NCBI GenBank assembly: GCA_019693395.1
Contig: JAAMXP010002258.1
Span: 1 to 45,677 of the forward strand
DNA: 45,677 bases
Source: Ettlia oleoabundans
Taxonomy: Eukaryota; Chlorophyta; Chlorophyceae; Chlamydomonadales
Direction: 5' to 3'
Part shown: positions 1-11,366 of the stretch, piece after piece
Numbering within the stretch: position 1 is the stretch's first letter
Layout: each line of letters opens with the position of its first letter
The notes under the pieces: generated by a model
Database searches by the model: none
Seen by the model: the letters and a program-made list of their open reading frames with translations, nothing else
What the model was told of the DNA's origin: nothing
Translations under genes and position numbers: made by a program

Positions 1-502
1 ACCCACCCCAACCCTCACCCCTGGGATCAGGCGCTGTGCGACATGGGCTACAGCGCTAGCGACATAATCACCATCCTGTTCCGCGTGGTGCGCAACTTTG
101 CGGGCATGAACGAGTACTTGAAGCTGGAGTACATCAAGGTGCGCGTTAGGTGCTGCGGGTGTGGGTTGGAATGGGCGGTCGGACAGGGAGGGCTGTCCTG
201 AGGGAAAGGGGGGTCAGGTGGCGGGTTTGGGTGTTGGTCGACAGGGTGAGTGTTCTTATAGGCTGTACACTGAATGCTAAGAATACTGCGATGGTGGACA
301 TGCCAAGGGGTGCGTTCGTGATGTGTGAGTCCAGCGCCGAGCTCACTCGTTTACATGTAGAACATCGGGATCATATGTTTGCGTCCTGCTGCAGCAAATT
401 GGCTTTTGCCACATGCGGGTGGGCGATGGCGTCAGCTCAAGGTTGCAGCTATCGGGCCTGCTGGCGGAATTGTGCAAATTGACCATGAGGGCTGCGGCGT
501 AA
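1..502 (+). CDS. RFC2: Replication factor C small subunit (RFC2 / yeast Rfc4 type), 3' end
   Basis: Two exons, 1-138 and 395-502 (stop 500-502), joined in phase 0 across a GT-AG intron; the 5' part lies outside the window. The product is a small AAA+ subunit of the clamp loader, which loads PCNA at primer-template junctions in the nucleus. What is visible is the C-terminal collar helix region. The first exon carries GYSASDIITILFRVVRNF and EYLKLEYIK, and the second HMRVGDGVSSRLQLSGLLA, a pattern typical of the human RFC2 / plant RFC4 C-terminus. The ATPase motifs are not in the window. The ending KLTMRAAA fits the family's short tail. A TGTAA at 818-822 is a possible poly(A) signal. Identity is firm at family level; the subunit name follows this C-terminal signature. 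Confidence 0.9.
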
Positions 503-1384
503 GGAGGGGACGACCTCGCTGTTGTGAATGTACTGCCATAGGTACACTGTGGTGCCATATCCCACGCCTGAACCTCTCGCCGACCTCTATCCCGCAGCAG
601 ACATGATGTTCGGTTGTATCCTGTTCATCCAACAATTCCTCCTCTGCATGATTACTGATCACCTATACACTATACACCAGCATGCGACCTCTTCAATGCG
701 TGAACGCCACTTCCCGCTACCCACAGTATCCAGCCAAAGGGTGTGGGCTCCAATGCACCATTTCACCATTGTATTGCTCACAATCGCGTTGATTCCACAG
801 TTTGCCGCTGCCGTAATGTAAATGGTATGCAGGCCAGCCTGACTGGCAGACGGAAACGGGCAGACGATGTGGTCGCCACTTGGGCTCAGCATCAGACATA
901 GACATCAGACAATTTAAGAGCAGGTGGTGGTGAGCTCTTAAATAAGGCAATAGCTGCTGCAGGCTTTTTCTGGCCAACACCCTTGACACCAGGCTTGCGT
1001 CCACCACCCCAACTTTGCGTAGAGCACTGTAATTCTGGCTATCGATGCAGCCTGCGGGCTCTTACACGGCAATGGTGGCACCAGTCGCGGCGCTAGAACC
1101 GTCCTTTGCACGCGGGCCGACGCCTTGTGCTCGCGCCAGCAGAAGCCGGTTGGCGTTTTTTGCCAGGTATGTGGTTCGTTGATTCCATAGCCTGGCTGCG
1201 CGCCGGTCGGCTTGCAACTAGCAAGCCCCTCCTCAGCGGAGGTTCCTTCGCCAGCGAGAGATGGCAAGTAACTCCTGCACAACCCGATGCGCTGTAGAAG
1301 CCATGTGGTGTCGGGAATGCCAGCACGACCGGTGGCACCTATTGCGGCAACTGCTCTGCCTGCCGCAGCCGCCCTGCTAGGCGG
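503..1384. other. Spacer between RFC2 and the DUF4336 gene
   Basis: It probably holds the RFC2 3' UTR (TGTAA at 818-822 and another at about 1027) and the promoter and 5' UTR of the next gene. Open frames of up to about 114 codons occur on both strands, but none looks like a known protein or has neighbours it would splice to. Confidence 0.4.
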
Positions 1385-4300
1385 ATGCTGCCGTTTCCCA
1401 TACTAGGCTATATCTGCACAGGTTCCAGCCTTCTAGTTCAAAGATTTGTGCAAGTACAACAGGCCCGCCGCACTGTCGTGATGAGACGGTGCACGTTGCC
1501 AGTGAAGCAGATTGTCGCCAGCCACCGCCACTTGGTGACCTCATCTCTTTGCAATTCTGTGCGCGCAGCACCAAGGCGAGCCGCGGCACGGTAAAGTTAA
1601 AACGCAAGCAAAAAACAGGCGGAGCCAGCCGTGGACAGGGCACATCGCGTGTTGACTGCAGCGCTCGGCCTGGCGGCACAGGCACAGCGTTGGGAAGCGG
1701 CAGCACAAGCAGCTCTGACCAGACGTACCTTAATATCACTGGGTACCCATTCCCGTTGGGGCCAATCACCAAGCGTGCCACCATCCGCAAGGAGCTTGTG
1801 CGCGGCAGCATTTGGGGTTTTGAACAGCCGCAGTCTCTGGGTGGCAGCAACGTCACCACAAATGTCCGCATGACCATTGTGCGCCTCAAGTCCGGCGGTC
1901 TGTGGGTACATGCCCCCATCGCACCCACACGTAAGCCTATCATCGCGATAAAGCAAACTCTGGAGCTGGGGCAGTTCTGCATCCACCTGACAAGCATGCG
2001 TCAATGAGTTGTTGCAGTAGGGAGATGGGGCAGGAAGGGTATATGTTTTAACTCCTTTCCAGACCCTCCCCACAAGCCATGCGTTCCCAAGCGTCACTGT
2101 GTTGCACTGTTGCACGTTTGCAGGCGAGTGCGTGCGCATGGTGCGGCAGCTGGAGGAGGAGACAGGGGAGAAGGTCAAATACATAGTGCTGCCCACTTTT
2201 GGATGTGAGCGTCATTCCATTTCCGCAGGCCTGCCTTTGCGAGCACGCGGGGGCTGCAGCCGACTGCCTTTCTGCGCTCGGTTCCTGCCTTTATGTTGTT
2301 TGGAATGCACTGTGCTACCTTGCCATGCTGGAACAATTTCGACGGTGGCTGACTGTACTATGGGGAGACCCCACCTTGCGCATGTCTGTAGATGAACACA
2401 AAATATTTGTTGGGCCTTTCAGCCGGCGTTTCCCCAAAGCTGAAGTTTGGGTGGCACCCAGGTGGGTTGGCGAGCTGCTCTCTCGCTTTGGGGTGCCAAG
2501 CAGGGTGAAGCTGGAAACATCCACTGCACATAGCCTGCTTTTTGCTGAGCTTTGGTCCCATCAAGTGGCGGGCTATCAGTGGCATGATCCAGCCTTCTCC
2601 CGCCCAAGCATTTCATCCTTCACTTTTGCAAATGGGACGCCCGTTACCAGCCAAGGAACCACTGTTCACCCAACTGCTCTGCTACGCTCCTCCCGTTGCA
2701 GCCAGTGGAGCTGGCCCATCAACCTGCCGGTCCAGTTCTTTGGCATTTTTCCCACGGGAGTGCTGGTGGATGGAGCCACTGACACGCCCTGGATTGAGGA
2801 GATTGAGCAAAAGGTTTTCGAGAGCAGTGTGGGGATTGGGCCCTACATTGAGGTGGCTTTTTACCACAAGGCCTCCCGCACCCTGCTTGTCACAGACGCA
2901 GTCGTCTCTGTGCCGTCAAACCCACCTGAGGTGCGGCAGTGGTGGTTGACAGGGAGAACAGCATGCAGGCTGGGGACTGCTAGGCAACCACCGGTACTCA
3001 GCACTTGCTGCAGCAGTGGTAGCAACAGCGGCTGGCAGTTGCATATGGCAGGAGCAAAAGTGCTCATGGCCGAATGACTTGACTGGCATTCCATCTGTCC
3101 TACTGCACTGCTCGTCACTGTCGCTGACTGATTCCCGGCTTTCTCCCACCTTGGTCCCACTTGCAAGGCCCGCCGCCTATGCAGCTGGTCCCCCCAGCGA
3201 ACCTGCTGTCAGCGGCGGCCCGCAATTTTTTCATTGATGTGCTGGCCGGCGACAAGGCGGCAGTCCCAGTGGATGGCGTGCCGCTCAAACCAAGCGAGCT
3301 AACACCCGCAGTGCGCAAGCTGGGATGGCGGCGCATGGCACTGCAGGCATGTCTTAGGTGCAGCTCGGGTGGCACGCTGATGACATATCAGCACACGCTT
3401 TGCCCTTCATGCCAAGCGTGAGTACATCAGTCTAACCTGCAGTTGTATTAGTATTGTCGACATTTGTACCTGTATCCTGGCTGGTGCTGCAGATCCTCTA
3501 CATTGTGCCCGGGGATTTGCGTGACCCGAAGAGGTGCGTGCAGGCCATGGGCAGGTTTGGTAATCACGCTCCTGGGAACAAAGGCGCCCAAACATAGCTT
3601 GCCGAGGGCTATGTTGCAAGGTGCATTGAAGCATAGGCATCAATTTCCAGTCGTAGGCAGTTTGCAGTTGCGGTCGCCACACAGCAGCCGCACAGTTACT
3701 TTCTGGGTGCACCTGCGCCTGCACTTGTCCGTTTCTTACGTCGCAGGGGTTTCTTTGCTGTGGCCGAACGCCTGATTGTGGGCCCCATCCTTAAGACGCT
3801 GGTGTTCAGCACCACGCCAAATGTGACGCGTGCCTGGGTGGACTCAATCTGCCGTGATTGGGCCTTCACAAGCATCATCCCCGCGGTGAGGACACTGCCG
3901 TGTGCCACACACTTATCAGCTGATATCACGGCCACCACAGCTGGCTGGGGTCAGCACCAGGACAATGCCTGTGTTGTGCGCCCTGGCTGGCCCCTCCCAG
4001 TGCACACCAACCCACCTGCTTGCCAGTCCGCAGACACAGCTGGGGCTGCCTGCTTTCTTTATCCTGCTGCTTGCATGTTCATCACGGCAGCACTTCAGCG
4101 CCCCCATCCGCGCGGGCCCCTCCGACTTCAAGGCCGCGTTCGCCTTCTCGTATGAGCCGCAAACGAGCGCAGAGCCAGCAGCAAGTGGCACAGCAGCAGC
4201 AGCAGCAGGCAAGGCTATGAAGCAAGAGTCAGAAAGTGCCAACCCTGTCAAGGCGTTGGATGGGCTGCTGGTGCGCCTGCTGAGCAGCGTCGAGCAGGTC

Positions 4301-4414
4301 GCAGCACCACTGGCACCTGGCACCAGCCAGGCTTTCCAGTACCCGGAGGAGGATATTGCAGCATTGAACGCAGCGAAGAAGTTCCTGGTTAACGTTGGCG
4401 TGGTAAACAAATAA
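1385..4414 (+). CDS. DUF4336 family protein, probable plastid protein
   Basis: Nine exons joined in phase: 1385-1590, 1662-1930, 2124-2204, 2392-2461, 2702-2930, 3185-3346, 3493-3533, 3747-3885, 4091-4414. They give about 506 aa, or about 474 from the ATG at 1481. DUF4336 proteins are conserved in algae, plants and bacteria; their reaction is not established. Family hallmarks seen in order are NITGYPFPLGPITKRATIRK, RLKSGGLWVHAPIAPT, KYIVLPTFG-YEHKIF, FSRRFPKAEVWVAP, QWSWPINLPVQFFGIFP, WRRMALQILYIVPGDLRD and HFSAPIRAGPSDFKAAFAF. The N-terminus is rich in Arg, Ala and Ser with few acidic residues, as expected for a transit peptide (inference). The 3347-3492 intron uses a GC donor. The 71-nt intron 1591-1661 is my proposal: it keeps frame, but an alternative is one long exon starting further 5'. 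TGTAA lies at 4475-4479. Confidence 0.88.
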
Positions 4415-4851
4415 CGGCATGTGAAAGACTGCATGAGAGCTACCACCACCCCAACACACCCACCGCCTTGCCCTTGTAACGAGGTGTTAACTTGGCCTCT
4501 GCCATCATGCTGCCCTGCTATAATATGATCCTTATCTTGATGGGGACAGTATTGTTATCTCTCAATTGACAGCGTTTCACGGCAGTCAAACACTAGCGAT
4601 ATCAGGCCCAAAATTGCCATTGCTACTTGCTAAGTGCTGCATCAGGCTTGCCACGATGCACCCCAACCTCTACTGCCTTGAATCTCTCCCATCTATATGT
4701 GCTGATAGACGGCACACACCGTGCTGCATATATATGTTCCACTTGACATTTCAGAATCACCACCCCTCATGGTACTGCAACAATGTAAGTGTGGTAGCAG
4801 TCAATCAGCTTCGCATGATGCGCATCCAAGCGATAATAGCGTTGACTGTAA
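4415..4851. other. Convergent spacer between DUF4336 gene and SRP9
   Basis: Tail-to-tail 3' UTRs. The TGTAA at 4475-4479, 61 nt after the DUF4336 stop, is the likely poly(A) signal for the + strand gene. I see no gene here. Confidence 0.5.
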
Positions 4852-5713
4852 CTATCCCTTTCTGGCCTTTTTTTGCCGCTGCGGCTGTCCCGACTGCTGC
4901 GGCTGTTGCCCTATTTGCTGCTGCTCTTTCAGATCCGCCTCGATATCCTCTGCAGCATCTGAAAGCATAGGCAGCAGCAGCAGCTCAGTTGAGACCCAAT
5001 AGCAGGGTGACAGCAGATAAGGAGGAGCACCAGGGAAGCACCGGCTCTGCCAAAGCAGCAATGGCACCCTGGGTGGCTGCGTGTGATGCTTTGTCGTGGT
5101 TGTTTTGTCTTTCCAATCTTGGCACACCCTCGCATTGCTGCAACGCCCTAGATAGCCTTCGCCCCCCCAGAACCGACTTCAAATTTGGAAAAATGGAGAT
5201 AGTAGGAACAGCAGGCACAACTTACTGCGTCCCTGTTCACACAAGATTACACGATGCTCTCGTGGTCCTTGCTTTGGGCGCTTTTCATATTACTAAAGAA
5301 ACACCATCCCAGGCTGCATTGGCCGAGGATACTAGAAGCATTGTGAAAGCAAGAGTTCACTGGCGCTGTTAAGAGCTCACACGTACCAGATAGCTCGCCA
5401 ATTGTCATCAGCCCAAAGAAGACTCCGATCAGCTTTTCGATCCTCTTTAGATCCGATTGCTGGTCTGTCTTGTATTGCAAACACTGCAACCAGAATACAA
5501 GGGCACCGGTAGTTGCGTTGCACACCAGGCAGGTTGGCACAGTGGAAGTGGGGCTATTGGTTGGCGGTGACGCACCGTGCTGTCGTCCGTGACTTTCAGC
5601 ACCAGCTTGCCATCGCAATGACGATATTTGGTGACGAACCGGGTCCTTAAAGGGCTGTTCTCGTATAGGTTTACAGCCTGCTGGTAGAAGGACTCCCAGT
5701 TCTCTATATACAT
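4852..5713 (-). CDS. SRP9: Signal recognition particle 9 kDa protein (SRP9)
   Basis: Three exons on the minus strand, 5713-5576, 5483-5387 and 4958-4852, give exactly 113 aa in frame. SRP9 pairs with SRP14 on the Alu end of SRP RNA and slows translation while the ribosome is taken to the ER. Exon 1 starts MYIENWESFYQQAVNLY and contains TKYRHCDGKLVLKVTDD, the most conserved stretch of the family. Exon 2 carries CLQYKTDQQSDLKRIEKL. Exon 3 encodes a tail rich in Glu, Gln and Lys ending QRQKKARKG, a basic end that could touch RNA (inference). The ATG is chosen because it begins the conserved domain, although the frame stays open upstream. The length is slightly above the animal protein (86 aa) because of the tail. 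The gene is head-to-head with the DUF212 gene, 348 bp away. Confidence 0.93.
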
Positions 5714-6061
5714 GGCGCCACGACGACACTCGATACGAGGTGGAGCTGTCAACTGCAGAAAACTGATCCCGGGGCTTCCAGGGTTGCGGCAACGCAGGAT
5801 ATAATGAAGGAGGTCGCTGAATGGCACAAGGCACGCTATGATCTTGGCAATGTATGCGAACGCGACCAACAGTCTTAAGGAGGCAATGACTCGAGAGGAA
5901 CAATGAGTTGTTGAGGCATCGCTCGTGTAGTGCTTGGCAATACAGTGGCAGGGGCCGCTTAACAAGCCGTTGCCTCGGTGGTAGCCAATCTGTTACGGTA
6001 GCTGTAACACCCTAATGAACGTTGGGCCCAGCAGGCTGTCGCCCTGACGTCCAGCAGCTCT
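5714..6061. promoter_or_regulatory. Shared upstream region of SRP9 and DUF212 gene
   Basis: This 348-bp stretch separates two divergent start codons, so both promoters must lie here or inside the 5' exons. No clear TATA box or other named element was recognised. The assignment rests on gene orientation alone. Confidence 0.45.
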
Positions 6062-7244
6062 TTGCGGCTGACCGTGCGCTGGCCCCGTGCTCCTTTATTC
6101 CCCAGGTGCCGGTTTATGCGCCGCTGTGTCTTTCGCAGTAGCAGCGCCCGGCACAGAACGGCTGCCGCGGGCAGCGTTATTATAGGGGCGGCTTGCGCAT
6201 GCCGGGTGTTGCGGCCAAACAAGGCAGTTGTCTGGCAGTTGCTTGGCTGCCAACAACGACTCGTAGCTAAGCTGATACAGCCACCATGCTGCGTGGCTTT
6301 TAGCATCCGCAGGTTGCCCAGCAGCAGCAGTGACCCGTGTACCATGCGGCTCCTTTCATCCACGGCCAGCACGGGTGGGCTGGTGGGGCTACTTCACAAT
6401 GGTGCTTTTGTGGCAGCCTTCTTGGGATTTTTTTTTGCCCAGAGCGCCAAAGTGTTCACACACTACTACACGGAGCAGAAGTGGGACTTTACCCGCCTTG
6501 TCAGCAGTGGTGGCATGCCTTCGAGTCACACGGGCCTGGTAAGCCGGCCAGCCTTTGCCGCAGGCAGCAGTTGCTGCATCCACCGGGCGGCAATGGAGCC
6601 CTCACCAATCTCTGCTGCCACATGCAGCGCTGTTAGTGCTTGAGCATGGCACCATGGTCCAGCTGTGACGTGCAAGGCAGGGGAAGCACTACAAGGCACC
6701 AACCGAGGAGACGAGCTGTTTTCTTCCCTGCTGTTGTTCTGCACAGTCCCTTAAGAACGAACCCAGCCTACCATTGGTGTTGCCGCTGCAGGTCATGGGA
6801 CTCACTACTGCAATTGGCGTTTTGGAGGGCACAAATAGCCCCATGTTTGCCATCTCTCTAGTCTTCTCCCTCATTGTGGGTTGGGGCCTTGGGCAGTCGC
6901 TGCCCTGCATTAACGTTGCCTGACAGAGGGACATTGTTGCACTGCATGCCAAGCTAACCCTGCAGGTTGAGATGAGCTCTCCTCCCGCACTTTACCGATT
7001 TCGCCCCGTTCATCCCCTCCCTGCCACCTTGCAGGTGATGTACGACGCCAGTGGCGTGCGGCTGCATGCTGGCAAGCAGGCCAGCGTTCTCAACATGATT
7101 ATTACAGAGCTGCCACCTGACCACCCCGTCAGCAATTCAGCGGGAACGCTGAAAGACACGCTGGGGCACACGCCTCTGCAAGTGGCAGTTGGGGCTGTGG
7201 TTGGAGTTCTCACGGGTTACTTAGTGGCTTTGCTGTATTTGTAA
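6062..7244 (+). CDS. Divergent PAP2 family protein (DUF212)
   Basis: Three exons, 6062-6538, 6792-6875 and 7035-7244, all phase 0, give 256 aa. DUF212 is the 'acid phosphatase/vanadium-dependent haloperoxidase-related' membrane family; its substrate is not established. The conserved core is present: FFFAQSAKVFTHYYTEQKWD, SSGGMPSSHTGLV, GLTTAIGVLEGTNSPMFAI, MYDASGVRLHAGKQASVLN and LKDTLGHTPLQVAVGA. GGMPSSH and GHTP are the PAP2-like phosphate-binding motifs. Hydrophobic helices lie around the first motif, the LTTAIG/FAISLVFSL stretch and the C-terminal GAVVGVLTGYLVALLYL. The first about 95 residues are Arg-, Ala- and Ser-rich, like a plastid transit peptide. An alternative start is the ATG at 6343, just before the core. 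Which ATG is used is unresolved. Confidence 0.88.
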
Positions 7245-8135
7245 CAGGTCTTCTGCTGCTCAACTATCTTTCACCTCCTGTCAGACCACCATTTTTTGGC
7301 GGCACTCGATATCCTGGGACCACGCGAACTGTTGACTTTCCCGTCACTCCAGTTACTTGCCGACCTGGACCTGTTTCTGCCTCGGCGTTTTGCTCCGTTT
7401 GTCATCGCTTGCAACAGCTGATAGTTGGGGAAGCTACAGGGGATCGACTGACAGCAGCGTGCGGGATAGGCATAGCAGGCTGATCTTTGAGGTGCAGTAA
7501 AATTGCAGCATGTTAGTCAGTGACCTGTGGCCATTGGTGGATGTGTCCTTGCCAGTGACACAGAGTAGCGGCAGCAGTGGAACGGGAGAGGGGCAGACAC
7601 TTGGCCCAGCAGCGTGCCACCAGTTCTTACCGTCATAGACTACAGTAGCTGACCCTAACTGCACCATGGTACCCTGATTGCCCCACTAACCTGCTAGAAA
7701 GGGGAGGCAGAATTCTTTGATGGGGCTACCTGCCCTGAGACCCATAGGGAGGGGGGAGTCATCGGCGGCGGCAGCAGCGGGGCCAGCTGGGAATCTTCTG
7801 CTGGGGCCTTTCCTCCCTGTCAGGCTGAAAACCGAGTCCTCAGCTTTAGGGGAATTGCCCCGCACACTCTGCTGCTTCCGATACGTGGGTGTTGGGTCAA
7901 TTGTGCTCCAAGGACACGTAGGCAGCAGCTCTGAGCAGCGCACGACATAATAACCCGTATTTTTAGGGTGGCGGGTCTAAAAAGCACCTGCACCGGGCAT
8001 GCTGGGCCACAGGTCAGCGCCCAGTGCTCATGGGTCCAGCTGCGCTTCGTAGACTCATGTTGTTAGGGCGCTGGCTGCTTCCTATTGCCCCTCCGTAACC
8101 CTAAGAACATGTTACGAAGCTAGCCGGAAGGCTAG
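7245..8135. other. Intergenic region after the DUF212 gene
   Basis: No recognisable gene. Short open frames on both strands are of low-complexity composition (Ala-, Ser- and Pro-rich) and match no family I know. A purine-rich GGGAGGGGGG stretch occurs near 7747. Confidence 0.4.
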
Positions 8136-8976
8136 ATGCGGAAACCGGGCCGCGCCCGGAAGGGCAAGGAGAATGGTGACTCGGCGATGGCCTCAGCTGT
8201 GGAGGCAGCCCGAGCCCAAAGGAGGGCTGCCCAGCGTCGAGGAATGAGGTTAGGTTTGGGCAACTGGCGGCGGAGCACGGCGTGAACCGCACGACCCTGA
8301 GTGACTGGGTCGTCGGCCACGTCAGCGGGCGGCCGCGCTGTGGCAGCATTGTGCGGTCCAGTGCTGAAAGGCTCTGGCAGCCTATGCGTGACAGCTGCAG
8401 GTGACCCGAAAGTCACTGACAGAGCTGCAGCTGACGCAAAGAGCAAAACGGCAGCTGCCCAGCCTGCCTGGCGGGCGCCACGTCAGAGGCCCCAGCGCAG
8501 CAGGCACAGCAGCAGCAGGAAGCCCAGCAGCTGCCACAGCACTGAAGAATGCCGCCAACACTGGGCAAGAGCAGGACAAGGAAGCACAGGCCCAGCTGAA
8601 GGCGCTGGCTGCACTTGAGCGCTGGGGCACCGCTGAGGCGGCGGAAACAGCGGTCGTGCTCCGCGGGGCTATGGTTGCTAAGCCAGCGCCGGAGCTTAAG
8701 CGGGTGCCCCGGCTGTCCAACTGGGTCACCAGCACCGTATCTACGGCTCAGCGACTGGCAGAAGAGGCAGCCAAGAAGGAAAAGGAGGGAAAGACTGCCC
8801 GGTGCAAGGCAGCTGCAGCAGAAAAGTAGGGGGCAGCCGCCGCTTTCAAGGCGGCCATTGTGGAGCAGCAGGCACAGCGCCTGGCGGGCGGCCAGAAGGC
8901 CCAAGGCCGCTTTGAGAACCCCCCATTCCCACCCTTGAAAGGGCAGAAGGCAGGGCAGTACAATACAGAGCTGTAG
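8136..8976 (+). pseudogene. Decayed psq-type helix-turn-helix gene, probably transposon-derived
   Basis: Coding-like sequence runs through three frames. From the ATG at 8136 a basic stretch begins MRKPGRARKGKENG and reaches AMASAVEAARAQRRAAQRRG. A one-base frame change near 8245 then gives GQLAAEHGVNRTTLSDWV (around 8258-8311), which looks like the second half of a pipsqueak/CENP-B type HTH motif. A third frame (about 8392-8829) encodes an Ala-, Lys- and Glu-rich region that meets TAG at 8827-8829 and stays open in the same frame to the TAG at 8974-8976. Psq HTHs are common in DNA-transposon proteins and their domesticated relatives. I infer a broken copy. An undetected intron could explain one shift, but not the in-frame TAG as well. 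Confidence 0.45.
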
Positions 8977-9643
8977 CTCTGCCAAATTTATCTGTACTGT
9001 ACTGGGGCAAATAGGGTGCAAACCATGCACGGACCCGCCAGCTGACCCCCTTGCTGTTTTTTCCATCTCATTTCAATTGCAGTCTCCTTCCCCAAGTGGC
9101 CCCCCTGGTTTTCTTCTTTACTACCCCAAGTGTCAACGACCCAAGGCCCAGCCTTGGCAAAGCTTCTTTTGCTGGCGAGCAGCCGGATGCCAGTCAAAAA
9201 TGGGGCAAGTAGGGTCAGCTACTGTACAGCTTGCGTCCCGTAGATGCGACAGGAGCCGGTTGAGGGAACGGGTGGAACAAAAAACATCCTTGAGAGTGCA
9301 CTGTCCGGTTTAAAGGAAGGATCAGCACAGTAAAGCATGCAGGGCTGACGACTGTGGGGGGACTGGGAAGCTATATGCCACCGGGGGGTGGTCCTAACAA
9401 TAATAAGGGCAAGCATGGCATGCAAGCTGAGGCTCTTGCTGCCGCTGTCGCTGGAAGCGGGTAATCTGAGCCACACCTGAGTAGCGGAGGGAGATGCGAG
9501 CAGGCAGTACAGGGACTGCTGTCCATCTCTCGGATCTCTTTTCCAGCAGGTCACGGGTTTCCAAAAAACCTTGCTGAGGGCGGGGCGCTCGTGATCACCA
9601 GACTTGCGTCGGGTGCCCGGGCCAGCCAGTCACGCGTCTGACA
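8977..9643. other. Intergenic region upstream of GNA1
   Basis: No gene recognised. The sequence is unremarkable apart from a CCGGGGGGTGG run near 9380. Confidence 0.35.
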
Positions 9644-9790
9644 ATGAGTGGGGCCACTGCCACCGCGGACGTTACCCTCGCAGTCCAGGGTGCTGACAAG
9701 ATGAACACGGGTGGGGCGACATCGGCGCCAGGTGGTGGTGTTGCACAAGACGAGGTGGTTGAAACGGGCAGGGGGCGCCCAGGTTCTTGA
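9644..9790 (+). CDS. Candidate small ORF, 48 aa, unknown
   Basis: An ATG at 9644 opens a 48-codon frame ending TGA at 9788-9790, 112 nt before the GNA1 start. The peptide begins MSGATATADVTLAVQG and ends VVETGRGRPGS. The GRGRP core resembles an AT-hook, but one such motif is weak evidence. It could be an upstream ORF in the GNA1 leader, a leftover of the nearby decayed element, or chance. I do not recognise it. Confidence 0.2.
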   Translation: MSGATATADVTLAVQGADKMNTGGATSAPGGGVAQDEVVETGRGRPGS

Positions 9791-9902
9791 GCATCGCTGA
9801 ACTCACGCCTGCGCACGCTAAGTGCTATAGTCGGCCTCCCAAGCGCAAGCGACCCTGCTTACCCACCAATACTGTGCAGCGGCCGCGTCATCCGCCGCTA
9901 CC

Positions 9903-11366
9903 ATGGCGGCCGTACCCACCAACATCATGGGGCCACGTGACCTGGAGGCGGGAGACTATAAGAAAGGTGCGTTGCAGCTGGTGGGTGTGTAGCAGCGGTC
10001 TTAAAACAATGCTGCAGCGAAATCCTGGCGCTGCACATGCACCACCATTTCTGTGAACCTCTGCGGCACTGTTGCAGGTTACCTCAACCTCTTGTCTCAG
10101 CTGACCAAGGTGGGGGACTACAACGAGGCCACCTTTAAAGGCAAGGATTCTTTGTATATGGACTGGCGGGATGCATCGTTGCGCTTGTCGCTTGCAGTGC
10201 TGGCCGCCAGGCTCTTACGCCCACCGATCCAACCATGGTGCCAATGCTACCGGTCGCAGTGCGGTTTGAGGAGCTCAGCAAGATGAAGGACACCTACAAA
10301 ATAGTAGTCATCGAGGGTGAGGAGCACTGTAACGCGGTTTGATTCACAGTGTTGGATGGGAAAGGGCAGGGGATGGGGGGTGGGGGAGGGCCGGGCGGGC
10401 TACCTCAAACCTTCTTGTGGGAGATGATATTCTCACCCGCACACAGCCTCCAGCCTGTGCATTGTGCAGCCATCCTCCAGCCTGTGCCTTATACAGCCAT
10501 CGTCCCATTACTCTCCCAATTGTCGTTTTTTTTGCCATATGGTGCTGCAATAGCCTAGGGCAGCGCCTGGAGGTTCATTGGTAGGTCTGTGGCCTGGGCT
10601 TTTTAGGTCACGGAAGTGTGGTGCCCAAGACAGCTGGATTTAGTATTTGCCAGGCTGGTGCTGGCATAGTGAGCTTGCCGGGGGAGTGGCTATATTTGGC
10701 TTAGCGCTGGCAGAACCAACACCATCCCAGCTAGCTGCGATGTCCTGCTTGAATACTCATCGCCGCTGAACCTGATTTCACTTTGTCTTGTCCCAACTGC
10801 TGTCCTTCTTGCGCCTGTGTATGCCTGCGTTGCTCCCTCCTTTACAGCCTGCTGCCTGGCTGCCTCTGCGCCCCTTGCTGGCATGCATTGCAGATCTGGA
10901 CAACCAGCAGATCATCGCAACTGCCACGCTTGTGGTGGAGCTGAAGTTCATCCGCGGCTGTGGCAAGTGCGGGCACATCGAGGACGTGGTGGTGGACTCA
11001 ACCTACCGCGGGCTGCGCCTAGGCCTACGCGTCATTGAGGCACTTATGGCAGCAGCGAAAGAGCTTGGATGCTACAAGGTGATCCTTGACTGCAGTGAGG
11101 AGAATGTTCCCTTCTACCAGAAGTGCGGCCTCACCAAGAAAGAAGTGCAGATGGTCAAGTGAGTGCACGACAGCTTTGGCACACCTGCCATGGCGCTGCT
11201 TGCATTGCTGCATGAGGTGGTTGCAAGTATGTAGGTAATCACGAGGCTGGCTGCAGAATGGCCGTCAATCTGGGCCTACCCCGGCTCAGTGAAAACCATG
11301 GCATTAAACAAGGCTGCTAATGATTGCCCTCAACTGTTGTATGGTTGTGGTTGCAGGTACTTGTAA
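9903..11366 (+). CDS. GNA1: Glucosamine-6-phosphate N-acetyltransferase
   Basis: Five exons, 9903-9966, 10078-10140, 10260-10316, 10894-11158 and 11357-11366, give 152 aa in frame. The enzyme acetylates glucosamine 6-phosphate with acetyl-CoA, a step toward UDP-GlcNAc. The GNAT fold signatures are GYLNLLSQLT, RFEELSKMKDTYKIVVIED, KFIRGCGKCGHIEDVVVDS (active-site region), YRGLRLGLRVIEALM (acetyl-CoA pyrophosphate loop), and CYKVILDCSEENVPFYQKCG. The length matches plant GNA1 (about 150 aa). Intron 2 has a GC donor (AAAG|GCAAGG at 10141). The last exon is only 10 nt and supplies Lys-Tyr-Leu-stop, matching the family's MxKYF-type end. If the last intron is kept, a TGA at 11160-11162 ends the protein two residues earlier. 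The ATG starts a short acidic leader as in relatives. Confidence 0.93.

Noticed and set aside
1597..2196. 199-codon minus-strand open frame
   Set aside because: It is antisense to DUF4336 exons 2-3 and spans their intron; it shows no recognisable motif.
2199..3077. Single 292-codon plus-strand open frame as one exon
   Set aside because: It reads through three introns of the DUF4336 gene; splicing at 2391, 2461 and 2701 restores the conserved family sequence, which the unspliced frame breaks.
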